A stretch of 64,000 bases of DNA, taken from Liolophura sinensis (taxonomy: Eukaryota > Mollusca > Polyplacophora > Chitonida > Chitonidae). Positions 11,101 to 22,230 of this stretch are shown piece by piece (within the stretch, counting starts at the first letter, position 1; each line of letters opens with the position of its first letter). The translations under genes and the position numbers were made by a program. The notes under the pieces were generated by a model that worked only from the letters and a program-made list of their open reading frames with translations, did not search any database and was not told the DNA's origin. The stretch spans positions 3,038,001 through 3,102,000 of the forward strand of contig NC_088301.1 of the NCBI RefSeq assembly GCF_032854445.1. The letters are read 5' to 3'.

Positions 11101-14100
11101 TGGTTTCTTTCAAGAGCATTTAGAAACCGGAAAGCCGTCATATAGATGTCACAATACATAGATTCTAAAGGACGACTCCTGGGTCGTGCGTAATAAAACA
11201 GTTATAATAAAAATCCACAAGAGTTTCCTCAGTACACAGCGTGTCCCCGTACGTGCGGTACGACAATCGCACGTTTTTCAAGAATTCACAATAATTCAAG
11301 TTATTGGGACCTATTGTCAGTGACAATGTTCATGAAAGTTTGCTTGAAATCGTTGCGTTGACAAAATGAAATGGACAGACGAAGAATCAGTCCCGGTTGT
11401 CCTGTATTTAATGCCGGGAGATAATTTGTCTGGAGGTCACGAGGGGATGGAGGAACTAGTTACGAAATGGACACTTTTTACTCTAGGAATATGATTAAAA
11501 GGCATAGCATACGTGTAGGTTTATTAAGCCGTCTTTGCTTTTCTAATTTATAAAGCAAATTTTCTAATTCATTTCAATTAAATACCACGGTTAATTTAAC
11601 CAATATATTTATTTATTTCATTGGGGTTTTTTTAGGTCGTACTAGAATATTTTACTTATACTACGGAAACCAGCATTATGGTGGAAGGGAACCGGAAAGA
11701 GCCCGGGGGAAAGCCACGGCCATCCTCAGTTTGCTGACAGGCTTCCCCAGGTACGACCAGAGAGGAAGCCAGCATGATTTAAACTCGGCGACCGCATTGG
11801 TAAGAGGCTCCTGGGCTATTACGCACTGGCACGCTATAAAACACTTCGGCCTTGAAGGCCCACCTGTTACCAGTATAAAACCTGCGCACAGTGATACTCG
11901 CATTCCAAGCCTCCTTCATGTCACGTTTACCCAAGATGACTGCTTTACAACCCTGAGGTTGGGAGAAGCCCTTGCCTTAGTGGTTAGAAACGCCTGCCTT
12001 TCAACCACTATATCCTACACGAGATTCGGGTACAAAAGTGGCCTCATACAGAGAAGTAGATCCCCCGCTCTATTTGCTTGTGGGGCTTCGTTGTCAACCT
12101 ATAGATACCTATTTCTGATTAAGGCCTTTTCCATTTGAGGGTTGATGTTGGAGTCAAATGCCGTCAATTCGTCTACCCGCAGCGTGGTGTAGGCTGTAAC
12201 ATCAAGGGAAAACACTATAAAGACACCAGAAGACGTAAATTTTATAAATATTTCGAGAATATTTACATTTAACTCTTGTTTCAACATTGAGATTTTATGT
12301 CATTTAATGGAAAAGCATTTCATTATAAAGGTCTAGGGAACTAATTTGCACAAATATGACATACAGGGGTGGCTGTTGGGTGTGGGTGGACGTGGTTGCT
12401 TGTCAAGATTCATTTAGATACACATTTGGTCTATTAACTTCACTGACAACCAAATCCTGACACACAATTTATAGGCACGATAAATGTGCAATGTTCCTCC
12501 ATAATACACAATGCAGGTTTGCAGAAAGTTAAAAATGAAAAAACTAGTTTATTCACATTAAAAAAAAAACGGAACAAAGTTTATTCTGTTTGAGTTGATG
12601 TGAGAATGATTAGGGGTCCGATGTCCTCTCCCGGCGGCTTCGTCTGTTCGAAGCAAGCATAAATGTCTTGTTCTTACGATTCTCTACTTACTCGTGGTTC
12701 CTATGAGGGAGAACTCAAGGAAGAGGTCATCTCCTACCATGAGGATACCGGTATTCAGTACTGAACGATCCGGCTGGCGAGTGATTGCTATGTTAGCCGG
12801 GATATGATTGGCCTGGACATTCAATCCCGTTAACCGATCGTCCGTGCTGCGAAAAGAATAAAGCTATGGAATATGCACAGGGAAATCTCTCACAAAACTT
12901 TAGTCTAAAAAGTGCGTCAAGGCAAAATAAAACTAATACTATATCTTGCTCACAATGAGTATCACAGTCCTGAAACTACAAAACAATATATTTAAAAGTA
13001 CATGCTTTTGGTGAAAAACTAAGTGAAAAGAGCCAATATACGTTCGCTGCATGATACCCAAATCGTGTACAATTACTGGAAACGGTGGAACGGCGACATT
13101 CATGTACTCCTTACCATGATGTATATAGGTAAATAAATCATAGGTTAGAAAACAATTGCGTTATATAGACCTTATGCAAGCAACAAACAGGACCTTGGTG
13201 GATTGTGTAACTGTCCACTTACTTGGTGTTAAATGTCAGACCATTCAGGACTATACCAATGAATTGGCCAGAACCGGACTGAGAGCACTGGAAGGTATGG
13301 ATCTCATCAGGCCAAGCTATAAACGCTGGGTCGTACTGCACAATTACAGTGTAGCGCTTGATGTTACCACTGTCCTGTTAACACAGCACATGTAATTCAT
13401 TTAAATATTTCATTCAGTTTCTGGCAGGAAAGTACATATACGCAGCGTCCATTTCATGCTGCACGTTACATTGTATAACTCAGTAAAATCCGTATAAATG
13501 ATAATGAACAAGTTGAGGCACTGTTACATTACAGATTTTTTCCAGTTCACAAACTAGCTTTTAGTGCTGCATGTCTTGATTAAAGATGAATATATTCGTA
13601 GTGCTGTCCCTTGGACTGTATTTTTGATGTGGAAATATAGCCATTAAAACATGGTTAGCAGTATACAGGGATCTATGACGTCACATATAAAAATTATGAA
13701 CAGTGACAAAAACGACATTTGAAAGTAGGATGGAGTGAGCTTATAAGTGGTATGATCTTCCGCAGCCACACAGAAAAGTTATCTTTTGCATCTTTTCGCA
13801 AACCACATGCACATGTTAATTCTTTTTCGCTTAGTTAACGCCGCTCTAAGCTAAAACAAAGATAAGTGCGTCCATCGTACACATCGTGTAGACAGGGGCC
13901 TACTCATCTTTCAGTGACTCACGTTGTGCATTAATTGGCTATGCTTGAAAAACTAAGCTTATAGTCCGAAAAAAGCCAAAAGAATCGAAGTGATTGAAGC
14001 CATCCAACATTGGCGTTATATCTGACATGCGTGTTCCACAGAGGAGGAATTGATGAAGAGAGATGAATGGTAACTGCTTGTGCCACATGGGAATGTTTAC

Positions 14101-17100
14101 AGACATATCGTAGCCACGTACTGCAGAGGCGTGATGAAATGGTAACTGCTCATGCCACATGGGAATGTTTACAGACATATCGTAGCCACGTACTGCAGAG
14201 GCGCGATGAAATGGTAACTGCTCATGCCACATGGGAATGTTTACAGACATATCGTAGCCACGTACTGCAGAGGCGCGATGAAATGGTAACTGCTCATGCC
14301 ACATGGAAATGTTTACAGACATATCGTAGCGATGTACCACGCGCTGAGCAGGATTGAATGTGTATGGTTTCAAGCCATATGGGCATTTTTACAGCCGGAG
14401 TATGGGTACGGAGTATTACTGTTAAACAGTAATGAAATAAATAAATTAATGAACCAATCAATCATTATTACAGAGACATCGTGGCAACATAACACTGGGA
14501 AGTAATAAATGATTGTGGCGTTATTTCATGAATGTCCTTAAGACGTACCGATGATGTGGAAAATATAGCCCGGTGCCTGAACGTTGTTATAAAACCAACT
14601 TCCAAATTATCCTAACAACGTTTCTGGAAGAACAGGGGGACAAACAACGGGTATATCAAGCTGCAATGCACAAGTGTTTACCAAAATTTCCATGCCGGAT
14701 CGGCATGGGTTAGTGGTGCCCACGGTCGTGTCGAGGCTGAGCGTCTTTGTGAAGCCCTGGTTGGGGCTCACAGCCGGGACGTCCACAACACACTGGGGGG
14801 TATTAGACAAACCTCTGACGTAAATTCGACCGTTAAACAAACCCGTCTCGTGAGGATTGACTAATATGGTCATCGTTTGGTCGTCACAACCGAGGATAGC
14901 CACTGAAAGTAATACATAATAAACATCTTAGCCCTTGAAATTCTACCCAAAAGAAACCGTATTTAAATTTGTCCTCACATGCTATAATAATTACCATGGC
15001 TCGTAAGATACATTCCACATACTGCTGCTTCTTAATTATAAGTCGCCATGACATGGCTGAAATATTGCCAATGTGGCGTTAATCCATAATCATCCATTCA
15101 TTCATTCATTCATAATTATAAGACACTGGAGCAAAGAAGACTTATTTGCCGTGCACACATAACATTTGAAATGTTAATAAAGTCATTTCGTTGTTCGTGG
15201 AGTGTTAGTGACAACAGCAGTAAACATTTCTCTTGGAGCAGTTTTCGGTAAGTGGGAAAGTTTGTAAATCAATGGCCAAATTGTCAGTGATGTTACCAGC
15301 GGCAGGCCGGTTACCTCTGCCCTTAACACTAGCCGTCACTCTGTTGTGGAAACGTCTTTGGTGTTCCATTTCAAAATATCGGACTAAACAGCAATGAAAT
15401 AAATTAGTAATAACTAAGTAATATAAAGATAACACTCCTGAGAATTTTGAATATATTTTGTTTAGTAATCTTGTTGAACATTTTATAAGCTCAGTAGCTT
15501 AAAGAAATACTATACTTAACTGCGAGTATTGCACAGGCAACTATGAACTTTAGGTATGAACTCTTTCTGCCATTTGTTATGACAATCATAGAAATAAGGA
15601 AATTAAAATTGGGGAAAATGAGACAAAGTTGAGAGAAAACATGGCTTGTTCTAACTTGATAAAGACACCAAACCTTCAGGTAAACCTGTTTACAGGCACG
15701 TTACGTGTCGTGTTATCAGGAGAACGTCTTAGATCGCTCATCTAAGGCAGCTAAATATTACCGGCCCAAACAACGAAGGAGGAAATGTAGCAATATAGAC
15801 ATTTAATAGTATGAAATTATCTTTTCTTGCAGACATTTGTTAATTATATTGACATTGAGAATAGACTACAATGAGAGTGGATCCCTATATGGATTCATGT
15901 ATTTTACAGTGGTACCACTGTATTTCGTCCTGTTCTCGGACTAACACGTCATTTCCACAAAAAGTCCAGCGCAATGAAAATAGCACGCATGCTTACCTCT
16001 GTTGAACTGACACCTGTTTCCATAAAACGCTGGTTGACAGAAGCATCGGTGGCCATTGACCCCATCGTTGTAACAAATACCGTTATTTTCACAATTGATG
16101 TCACACACAGTCGTTACTCTTTGCGCTGGATCAAAGAAAATAAAGGTACCGGTAGGGAGAATAAACTTTCATTTGCTTTCATAACAGTAGAGTGCCAGTA
16201 CGGGAACTTTGCGTACAATGGGTTTGATAATGGAAAGTAGTTTTCGATAAAGAGAATTAGCTTACAATGAGATTGACAAAAGGGAAGTACCGGTGCGCAG
16301 AATGGGCTTCCATTGGCTTTGACATCAGAGGAGTACCAGTACGGGGCATTAGCTTATATAGGCTTTGACAACAGACAAGTACCAGTACGGAGAATTAGCG
16401 TTGACAACAGAGAACCACCGGTACGTGGAATGAGTTTACATCGGATTTGACAACAGACAAGTACCAGTACAGGGAATTAGCGTTGACAACAGAGAAGTAC
16501 CAGTACGGAGAATTAGCGTTGACAACAGAGAAGTACCAGTACGGAGAATTAGCGTTGACAACAGAGAAGAACCTGGACGGGGAATGAGTTTACATCGGAT
16601 TTGACAACAGAGAAGTACCAGTACAGGGAATGAGTTTACATCGGATTTGACAACAGACAAGTACCAGTACGGGGAGTTAGCGTTGACAACAGAGAAGTAC
16701 CAGTACGGAGAATTAGCGTTGACAACAGAGAAGAACCTGGACGGGGAATGAGTTTACATCGGATTTGACAACAGACAAGTACCAGTACAGGGAATGAGTT
16801 TACATCGGATTTGACAACAGACAAGTACCAGTACGGGGAATTAGCGTTGACAACAGAGAAGTACCAGTACGGAGAATTAGCGTTGACAACAGAGAAGAAC
16901 CTGGACGGGGAATGAGTTTACATCGGATTTGACAACAGACAAGTACCAGTACGGGGAATTAGCGTTGACAACAGAGAAGTACCAGTACGGGGAATTAGCG
17001 TTGACAACAGAGAAGTACCAGTACGGAGAATTAGCGTTGACAACAGAGAAGAACCTGGACGGGGAATGAGTTTACATCGGATTTGACAACAGACAAGTAC

Positions 17101-19994
17101 CAGTACGGGGAATTAGCGTTGACAACAGAGAAGTACCAGTACGGGGAATTAGCGTTGACAACAGAGAAGCACCAGTACGGAGAATTAGCGTTGACAACAG
17201 AGAAGTACCAGTACGGAGAATTAGCGTTGACAACAGAGAAGTACCAGTACGGGGAATTAGCGTTGACAACAGAGAAGTACCAGTACGGAGAATTAGCGTT
17301 GACAACAGAGAAGTACCAGTACGGAGAATTAGCGTTGACAACAGAGAAGTACCAGTACGGAGAATTAGCGTTGACAACAGACAAGTACCAGTACGGAGAA
17401 TTAGCGTTAACAACAGAGAAGTACCAGTACGGAGAATTAGCGTTGACAACAGAGAAGTACCAGTACGGAGAATTAGCGTTGACAACAGAGAAGTACCAGT
17501 ACGGAGAATTAGCGTTGACAACAGAGAAGCACCAGTACGGAGAATTAGCGTTGACAACAGACAAGTACCAGTACGGAGAATTAGCGTTGACAACAGAGAA
17601 GTACCAGTACGGAGAATTAACGTTGACAACAGAGAAGTACCAGTACGAGGGATTAGCTTACATAGGCTTTGACAACAGAGAAGTTCAGGTGCACAGAGTG
17701 CCTTGACAAACGATAATTTATTCTAATTATGTATTTGATTGGTGTTTTACGCCGCACTCAATACTATTTGAGTTATAAGTCGACGGCAATCTTTATTGTG
17801 GGAGGAAACCGGGACTAGGCAGGGAGAAACACACGCGTATAGGCAGGTTGCTGCGTGGCCTTCCCACGTAAGGCCGGAGAGGAAGCCAGCATGAGCTGGA
17901 CTTAAACACTCAGCGTCTGATGTGAGAGATTGATGCCAAACAAGAGCCAACAGCACCTGTAATTTACTTACAACGGCTTTAACAAACAAATAAATATGCA
18001 TTTTAACAAGGCTTCGAGTTTTGTACTGACAAGAGCTAAAGCAATTGTTGCAGGCGATTATATAGTCAAAACGTGTTTCCTCAGTTAAATCTTCTAATTG
18101 GCTTGGGGAAAAGGCGCACAAGCACACTCCCCACAACCATGATTTGAAATCTAAAAACGATCGAAGACAGCCTTTGCCTTTAATCTTTGAAAAAGGGCTA
18201 ATTGCGAACGTATATATTGATCTTTTTTCCTGATGTGCGCACAACCGTTTTCAAGACTTTGTGTCACATCCTGCTTAAATGTTTCAATAATTTCTTTGGG
18301 ACATTTCGTCATCTCTGTACTTACCAGCGACCAGTCCACAGTTGTATCCTTCAAAGGCATTGTTTGTGCATGTGCAAACCCCGTCCGGCTGACACTGGCC
18401 CCCATTGGCGGCCACACATGGAGAGTTAACGCGCTGGCAGCTGAATGGCTTGTAAGGCCGCTGGGCAGCTAATGGAGCGTGTTTAAAATACAAGTATTTG
18501 CATGCACGTAAGAATATAACTTTCCATAGAATATATACATTGAATCCATATATTTTTTCCAGTCACACAGAATGATGTGAAATTAAAGGCAATATCATTG
18601 AAGAGTTCGAAAGTTGTTTGAAATTGAAAAGCGTTCCCTGCTTATTATTCATGGATGCTGCTTTCACTTCAGAATACTCTTCTTATCTGAAAAGCTGTGC
18701 ATCTGTAGAGGCAGCAAGTGTAAATTTCCTTGGAAGAGTCATTAGACTCATTGATTTTGTGTTCCAGTTTCTCAGTACCTTTAATTTATGGCGGACCGAG
18801 CACTTCCAACCTTTTACCCGCACCCAGGCATTCTGCCCTTTATTCTAAGAAGTGAGCAAATTCCGGTTATCTATCCGGTTATGCGTGTCAACAGTGCGAT
18901 TCTAATCTGTTAATCTATGTTTCGCCTTTGATTTAGTACATTCTGAAATGTTTATTCTTATAGTCAAGCATTATTATTAGAAGAATTATCTCATCATCTT
19001 TCGTTGTTTATTTTTAATTTTATCCCAGGTCGCCTATATACTTATTGCCCTCTGTGTTCATAAAGAGAGTTCTAGGTGGCACAGTCATGTCACTCTGAAA
19101 GGAAGACGACCCATCAAATTGACCTCTTTTGAGTATATTTAGGTAACTCCATAATTTGCTAACATGTAAGGAGCGGTCTAGTTTTCTCCTTTGATACACC
19201 AGCGGGTATTGCTCCAATTATTCGTTAATGGAATATTTTTTGAAGCCATGCCGGTTGCTTGGCAGACTAGCCACATTGGCTCTGTTGTTTCACCGAGTTA
19301 CTGACTGAGGTCAGAAGGTAAACGTGCCCGAAAAGTCATGACACACAAAGCTTATTTTAACTGAACTTGTGCGTATAGACGAACGCCATATATAGTGGTC
19401 TAGTGTGTAGAAAACGTCTCCCACGGACAGTGGAATTTGATTAAAGGCATTGCAATCAAAGCATTTATCCAAGCGAACGTATCGCCCCTTTTATCCCATG
19501 GTACAAAGTGAATGCATAACGAATCCAATCCTCCTTCGGATTCCACAGCCCGTTTGTGTGTCGGGGTTCAGTTTAGTTCAGCTTTGCACAATGTATAGAA
19601 CATAAAATAAGTGAACTCTAATTTTTCATCAATAGTAATAGTGTTATTGCCCAATACTTATTTTATTTTATTCCTATTTTATTTTAACTAGAAAACAAAA
19701 TCTAAAGTGGATAAGTAATAATTATATACCCCCAAAACTAAAACCTTTTTTTCCAGGCACGTAGAAATTAACAGGCAGGTGTTTATTTCAGACGTTAAAG
19801 TCTCTAGTTTACCTCGTTCCACCGAAATCGTCTTTGTGTTAAAAAAAAATCTGCCCAAAAAATCCTGAAAAACTGACAACTATTTCATTTTACGATAATG
19901 ATGAAAATCTGACAGAAATTGTTGATAAATAAACCAGCTTACCGCTACCCACTATGAGGCTTAGAAGGATGATAAAGACTGACGTCACCCTCAT
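8133..19994 (-). CDS. EGF-EGF-ZP domain transmembrane protein, 10 exons, 478 aa
   Basis: Exons, in coding order: 19994-19943, 18468-18325, 16125-15997, 14902-14682, 13374-13223, 12846-12692, 12193-12109, 10712-10544, 10104-9993, 8350-8133. They total 1437 nt; all junctions are GT-AG and keep phase. Domains: signal peptide 1-18 (MRVTSVFIILLSLIVGS); EGF-like 1 with six Cys at 28, 35, 43, 49, 51, 61; EGF-like 2 with six Cys at 73, 77, 83, 93, 95, 104; ZP-N from about 110 with Cys 114, 146, 175, 212; ZP-C with Cys 314, 359, 367, 372; furin-type RRKR at 381-384; transmembrane helix about 431-453; then a 25-residue tail. ZP proteins of this layout are secreted or surface proteins that polymerise into extracellular matrix after furin-type cleavage (family knowledge). 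Which matrix this one makes cannot be told. A tattttcag acceptor lies 6 nt before the ATG, so a 5' UTR exon upstream is likely. The least certain exon is the 85-nt one, with donor ag|gtatct. Confidence 0.9.
9032..9801. mobile_element. 770-bp terminal-inverted-repeat element with a tandem-repeat core
   Basis: The left end (tcaacgggatcaagtcattg, then tttctataaattatatatta) reappears as the reverse complement at the right end (tcaacggggacaattcatta, then tttctataaattatatatta). The inverted repeats extend about 80-90 bp, into the acctacagacatcatactt segment. Between them lie four 145-bp tandem units. No transposase frame is present, so it is non-autonomous. It lies in the last intron of the ZP gene. 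No clear target duplication was found. Confidence 0.75.
9087..9722. repeat. 145-bp tandem repeat, 4 full copies plus a partial
   Basis: Starts of the unit (aatgctgcacctacagacat or a close variant) fall at 9087, 9232, 9377, 9522 and 9667, exactly 145 bp apart each time. Copies are about 95% alike. The unit's start is also the inner part of the inverted repeat of the surrounding element, so the array grew from sequence belonging to the element. Confidence 0.93.
11608..11840 (-). repeat. SINE family 1, near full length
   Basis: Reverse-oriented copy with A/T tail at 11608, body blocks (accagcattatggtggaagg, gcccgggggaaagccacg, gaggaagccagcatgattta) and the head with ctcggcgaccgcattggtaa up to the gcgcta-like start. 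It lies in intron 7 of the ZP gene. It is several per cent diverged from the copy at 39.0 kb. Confidence 0.85.
14062..14340. repeat. 72-bp tandem repeat, about 3.8 copies
   Basis: The unit contains gaaatggtaactgctcatgc, cacatgggaatgtttacaga and catatcgtagccacgtactg. Middle copies are almost identical. Because 72 is a multiple of three, both strands are open across the array (144-codon and 96-codon frames). These are not judged to be genes: the array lies inside intron 4 of the ZP gene. Confidence 0.93.
16320..17700. repeat. 36-bp minisatellite, about 36 units, with a higher-order pattern
   Basis: The basic unit is gaattagcgttgacaacaga plus gaagtaccagtacgga (36 bp, 12 codons). From about 17,085 to 17,650 it repeats almost perfectly about 16 times. 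Upstream, from 16,320 to 17,080, the basic unit alternates with a variant containing gaacctggacggggaatgag and tttacatcggatttgacaac, giving a higher-order repeat. Three long frames (177, 185 and 207 codons) are open on both strands because the unit length is divisible by three. It fills most of intron 2 of the ZP gene. Confidence 0.95.
17728..17935 (-). repeat. SINE family 1 copy abutting the minisatellite
   Basis: Reverse copy: gtatttgattggtgttttac tail, gtgggaggaaaccgggacta, ggttgctgcgtggccttccc, then gaggaagccagcatgagctg. It starts about 25 bp after the last 36-bp unit. Confidence 0.85.
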
Positions 19995-20324
19995 GATGTT
20001 CTGAAAATACATAATTTAGTCTTGAAAATACCCGTTAACACGACATTTTCATGTCAACACCTTTTAATATGTGCGACATTTTAACATCACAAATGGCCGA
20101 GCGGTTAATGGCGTTTCCACGCGTTATAATTCACATAATGAGCTCAATGTTGCTGATTGAAACCCTTTTACTCTTTTATGAGTGTATCCTCTATGATTTC
20201 ACATTCAGTGGCGATCCACGATTTGTTGTTGAGCAAGACGTTTTCAATTAAACGATTTCTTAGCTTCTGTTGATATCCTAAATCCGTCTCTATCTATTTA
20301 ACATGATACTGTTCCAGTTCGACT

Positions 20325-20540
20325 GATTTATGTATTCATTTGTTTTATGTATACGTGGTACTCTATAATATTTCACATATATATATGTGGACACTTTTAT
20401 GGGTGGAGGAAACCACTGCCCACTTTCAGGTACATGCAAAAGCTCCGAACTTAAACCCGAACCTATCCACCCCGAACTGGATTTGATCCGTTAACCTCAT
20501 TGGCGATAGGGTACAGTGGGCCGCAGTGACCCAGTGCTCC
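20325..20540 (-). repeat. Diverged SINE (related second subfamily)
   Basis: Shows aatatttcacatatatatat in place of the usual body, then gggtggaggaaaccactgcc, aggtacatgcaaaagctccg and a tRNA-like head containing actggatttgatccgttaac. The same layout recurs at 27.7 and 37.9 kb. The head reads as a B-box-like motif on the minus strand. Confidence 0.6.
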
Positions 20541-20910
20541 ACACAGAATTGACCATTTAAGTAAAAGTAAAACAGTTCCAAATTAAGAGAAAATGAAATT
20601 AAAATTATGCGGTATGATAGATCTCTGAGAATTATGTACGTACATGTAATATTGCCTTCGTAAGAAATTAAACCATTTGTTTTCCTTAAAGCTTCCGCTT
20701 TATACAAACATTAAAATTAACTTACTTTAACTCTGAGTCAGGCTTCGCCGTATTCACAGTGCCAAAATTCGGAGCTGAACTGAAGCCTTCCGATTTTCGC
20801 TTACACTTATAATGAGACATACACTGAAAATAACGGCCATGGGCCTTAACAACATTTATCATGTTAATGACTTATTGAAGACACTAATCGCTCATACCCA
20901 TACTGTGTTC

Positions 20911-20913
<3 letters not shown>
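20541..20913. other. Upstream of the ZP gene, no feature recognised
   Basis: AT-rich sequence upstream of the ZP gene's first coding exon (minus strand). A promoter and non-coding first exon may lie between 20.0 kb and here, but no convincing TATA or initiator element was identified. Confidence 0.3.

Positions 20914-20985
<72 letters not shown>
20914..20985. repeat. (AT)n(GT)n microsatellite
   Basis: About 22 AT dinucleotides run directly into about 13 GT dinucleotides. Confidence 0.97.
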
Positions 20986-21442
20986 GTATAAATGTGTACG
21001 GCGATAATTCCAAGAGTACAGCACTACCATGTATGGACAACTCTTACCCGCTCATATTTATCTATAAAGCCTTTGTTAACTTTGTACGGTATGGACAAAG
21101 GACTCACAGATAATCTAAGCACGGAGGTTCTATACATACACGTGCTAATCTGTTATTGATGTCTGGGGAGAGAACGCTCCGCCAACCTAGTAGTATTTCA
21201 GTGTTAGCTATTAGTGATAAATTTTGTTTGGTATTATAGGTCTGATAAAGAGTGACCTGAAGTTGAAAATCACTGGGTTAGTACTTAAATCAGTTTGTTA
21301 AGAATAATTAAATCTAGTATCACGTTAAGGAGGGTAATTCCAAGCACGATAACATTCCAGTTGCATCTGCTTGCTGGTTTCCAGCGGAAACAAATGATTT
21401 GTTTGTTATGTATTAACCACATCAAACACTTAACACGGTACA

Positions 21443-21545
21443 GCAGACAAGCGTGTATGTACCACAGCTGACAAGCGTGTATGTGCACACAGCTGACAAG
21501 CGTGTATGTGCCACAGCTGACAAGCGTGTATGTGCCACAGCTGAA
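21443..21545. repeat. 24-bp tandem repeat, about 4 copies
   Basis: The unit is acagctgacaagcgtgtatg plus tgcc. It contains a CAGCTG E-box-like hexamer in each copy. Confidence 0.9.
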
Positions 21546-22029
21546 AACCATCACTTATGGCCCGGTAGTCACGTTTATAAATAGAGAAAACATACCAAAG
21601 CATGTGGAGAGCAGCCGTAATTCGGCACGAACCTGTAGAATCTCCTGGCTTAAAGCTGCAGCAACACGTGACTTCAGTGGTCAATTGCGAGATCTATAAT
21701 ATAGCCATGGCTAGGCTTATCGTGTGTTTAAAGTTTAATAACACTATATTTAATAATTGTTTAGGATAATGATAATTTCTCTCATGTTTTATTCTCAGCT
21801 TACTCACACAGCAAATTCTTCAGATTGGATTGTTTAGTAATAGTGTGCATTAAACCGATAATATTTGCCTAGCAAGATAAATAAGTTTTAGTTTTGACCA
21901 GAACAAGTTTGAATTTTGGAGAGTGTCAAAATACATGCGCCCATTAACTAAGGAAATAATCTACTGACTTCAAAGCTGTTTATATGATCATTCTGGTTCT
22001 GATAGAGCTGCAACAGTGATACTGCTGGC

Positions 22030-22230
22030 GTGCCAGCGAGGTGCAAGGAGCCAGAAGCCTCTCACCAATGCCATAGCTGTCAGGTTGTCCTGGCTTCCTC
22101 TCCGGCCGCACGTGAGACGGTCTGCCACAATCGTGCGGATGGTCGTGGGATCCCTCGGCCCGGTTTCCTCTCAACACAATGCAGTCCGTCGTGCATATTG
22201 CACCAATAAAATAAGTAAATAAATAAATAC
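22030..22230 (+). repeat. SINE family 1 copy
   Basis: Plus orientation: cctctcaccaatgccatagc, ctggcttcctctccggccgc, ggatggtcgtgggatccctc and an aataagtaaataaataaata tail. The ccgccgtcgtataagtgaaa block is shortened compared with the copy at 39.0 kb. Confidence 0.85.

Noticed and set aside
14067-14373. 144- and 96-codon frames on opposite strands
   Set aside because: Both come from the 72-bp tandem repeat in a ZP-gene intron.
17083-17706. 207-codon plus-strand frame of KYQYGELALTTE repeats
   Set aside because: It is the translation of a 36-bp minisatellite inside an intron. Both strands are open for the same arithmetic reason, and there is no non-repeat domain.
17747-18244. 165-codon minus-strand frame
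   Set aside because: It is made of a SINE (the SPAHAGFLSG stretch recurs in other SINE copies) and intron sequence. It overlaps no exon in the right frame.
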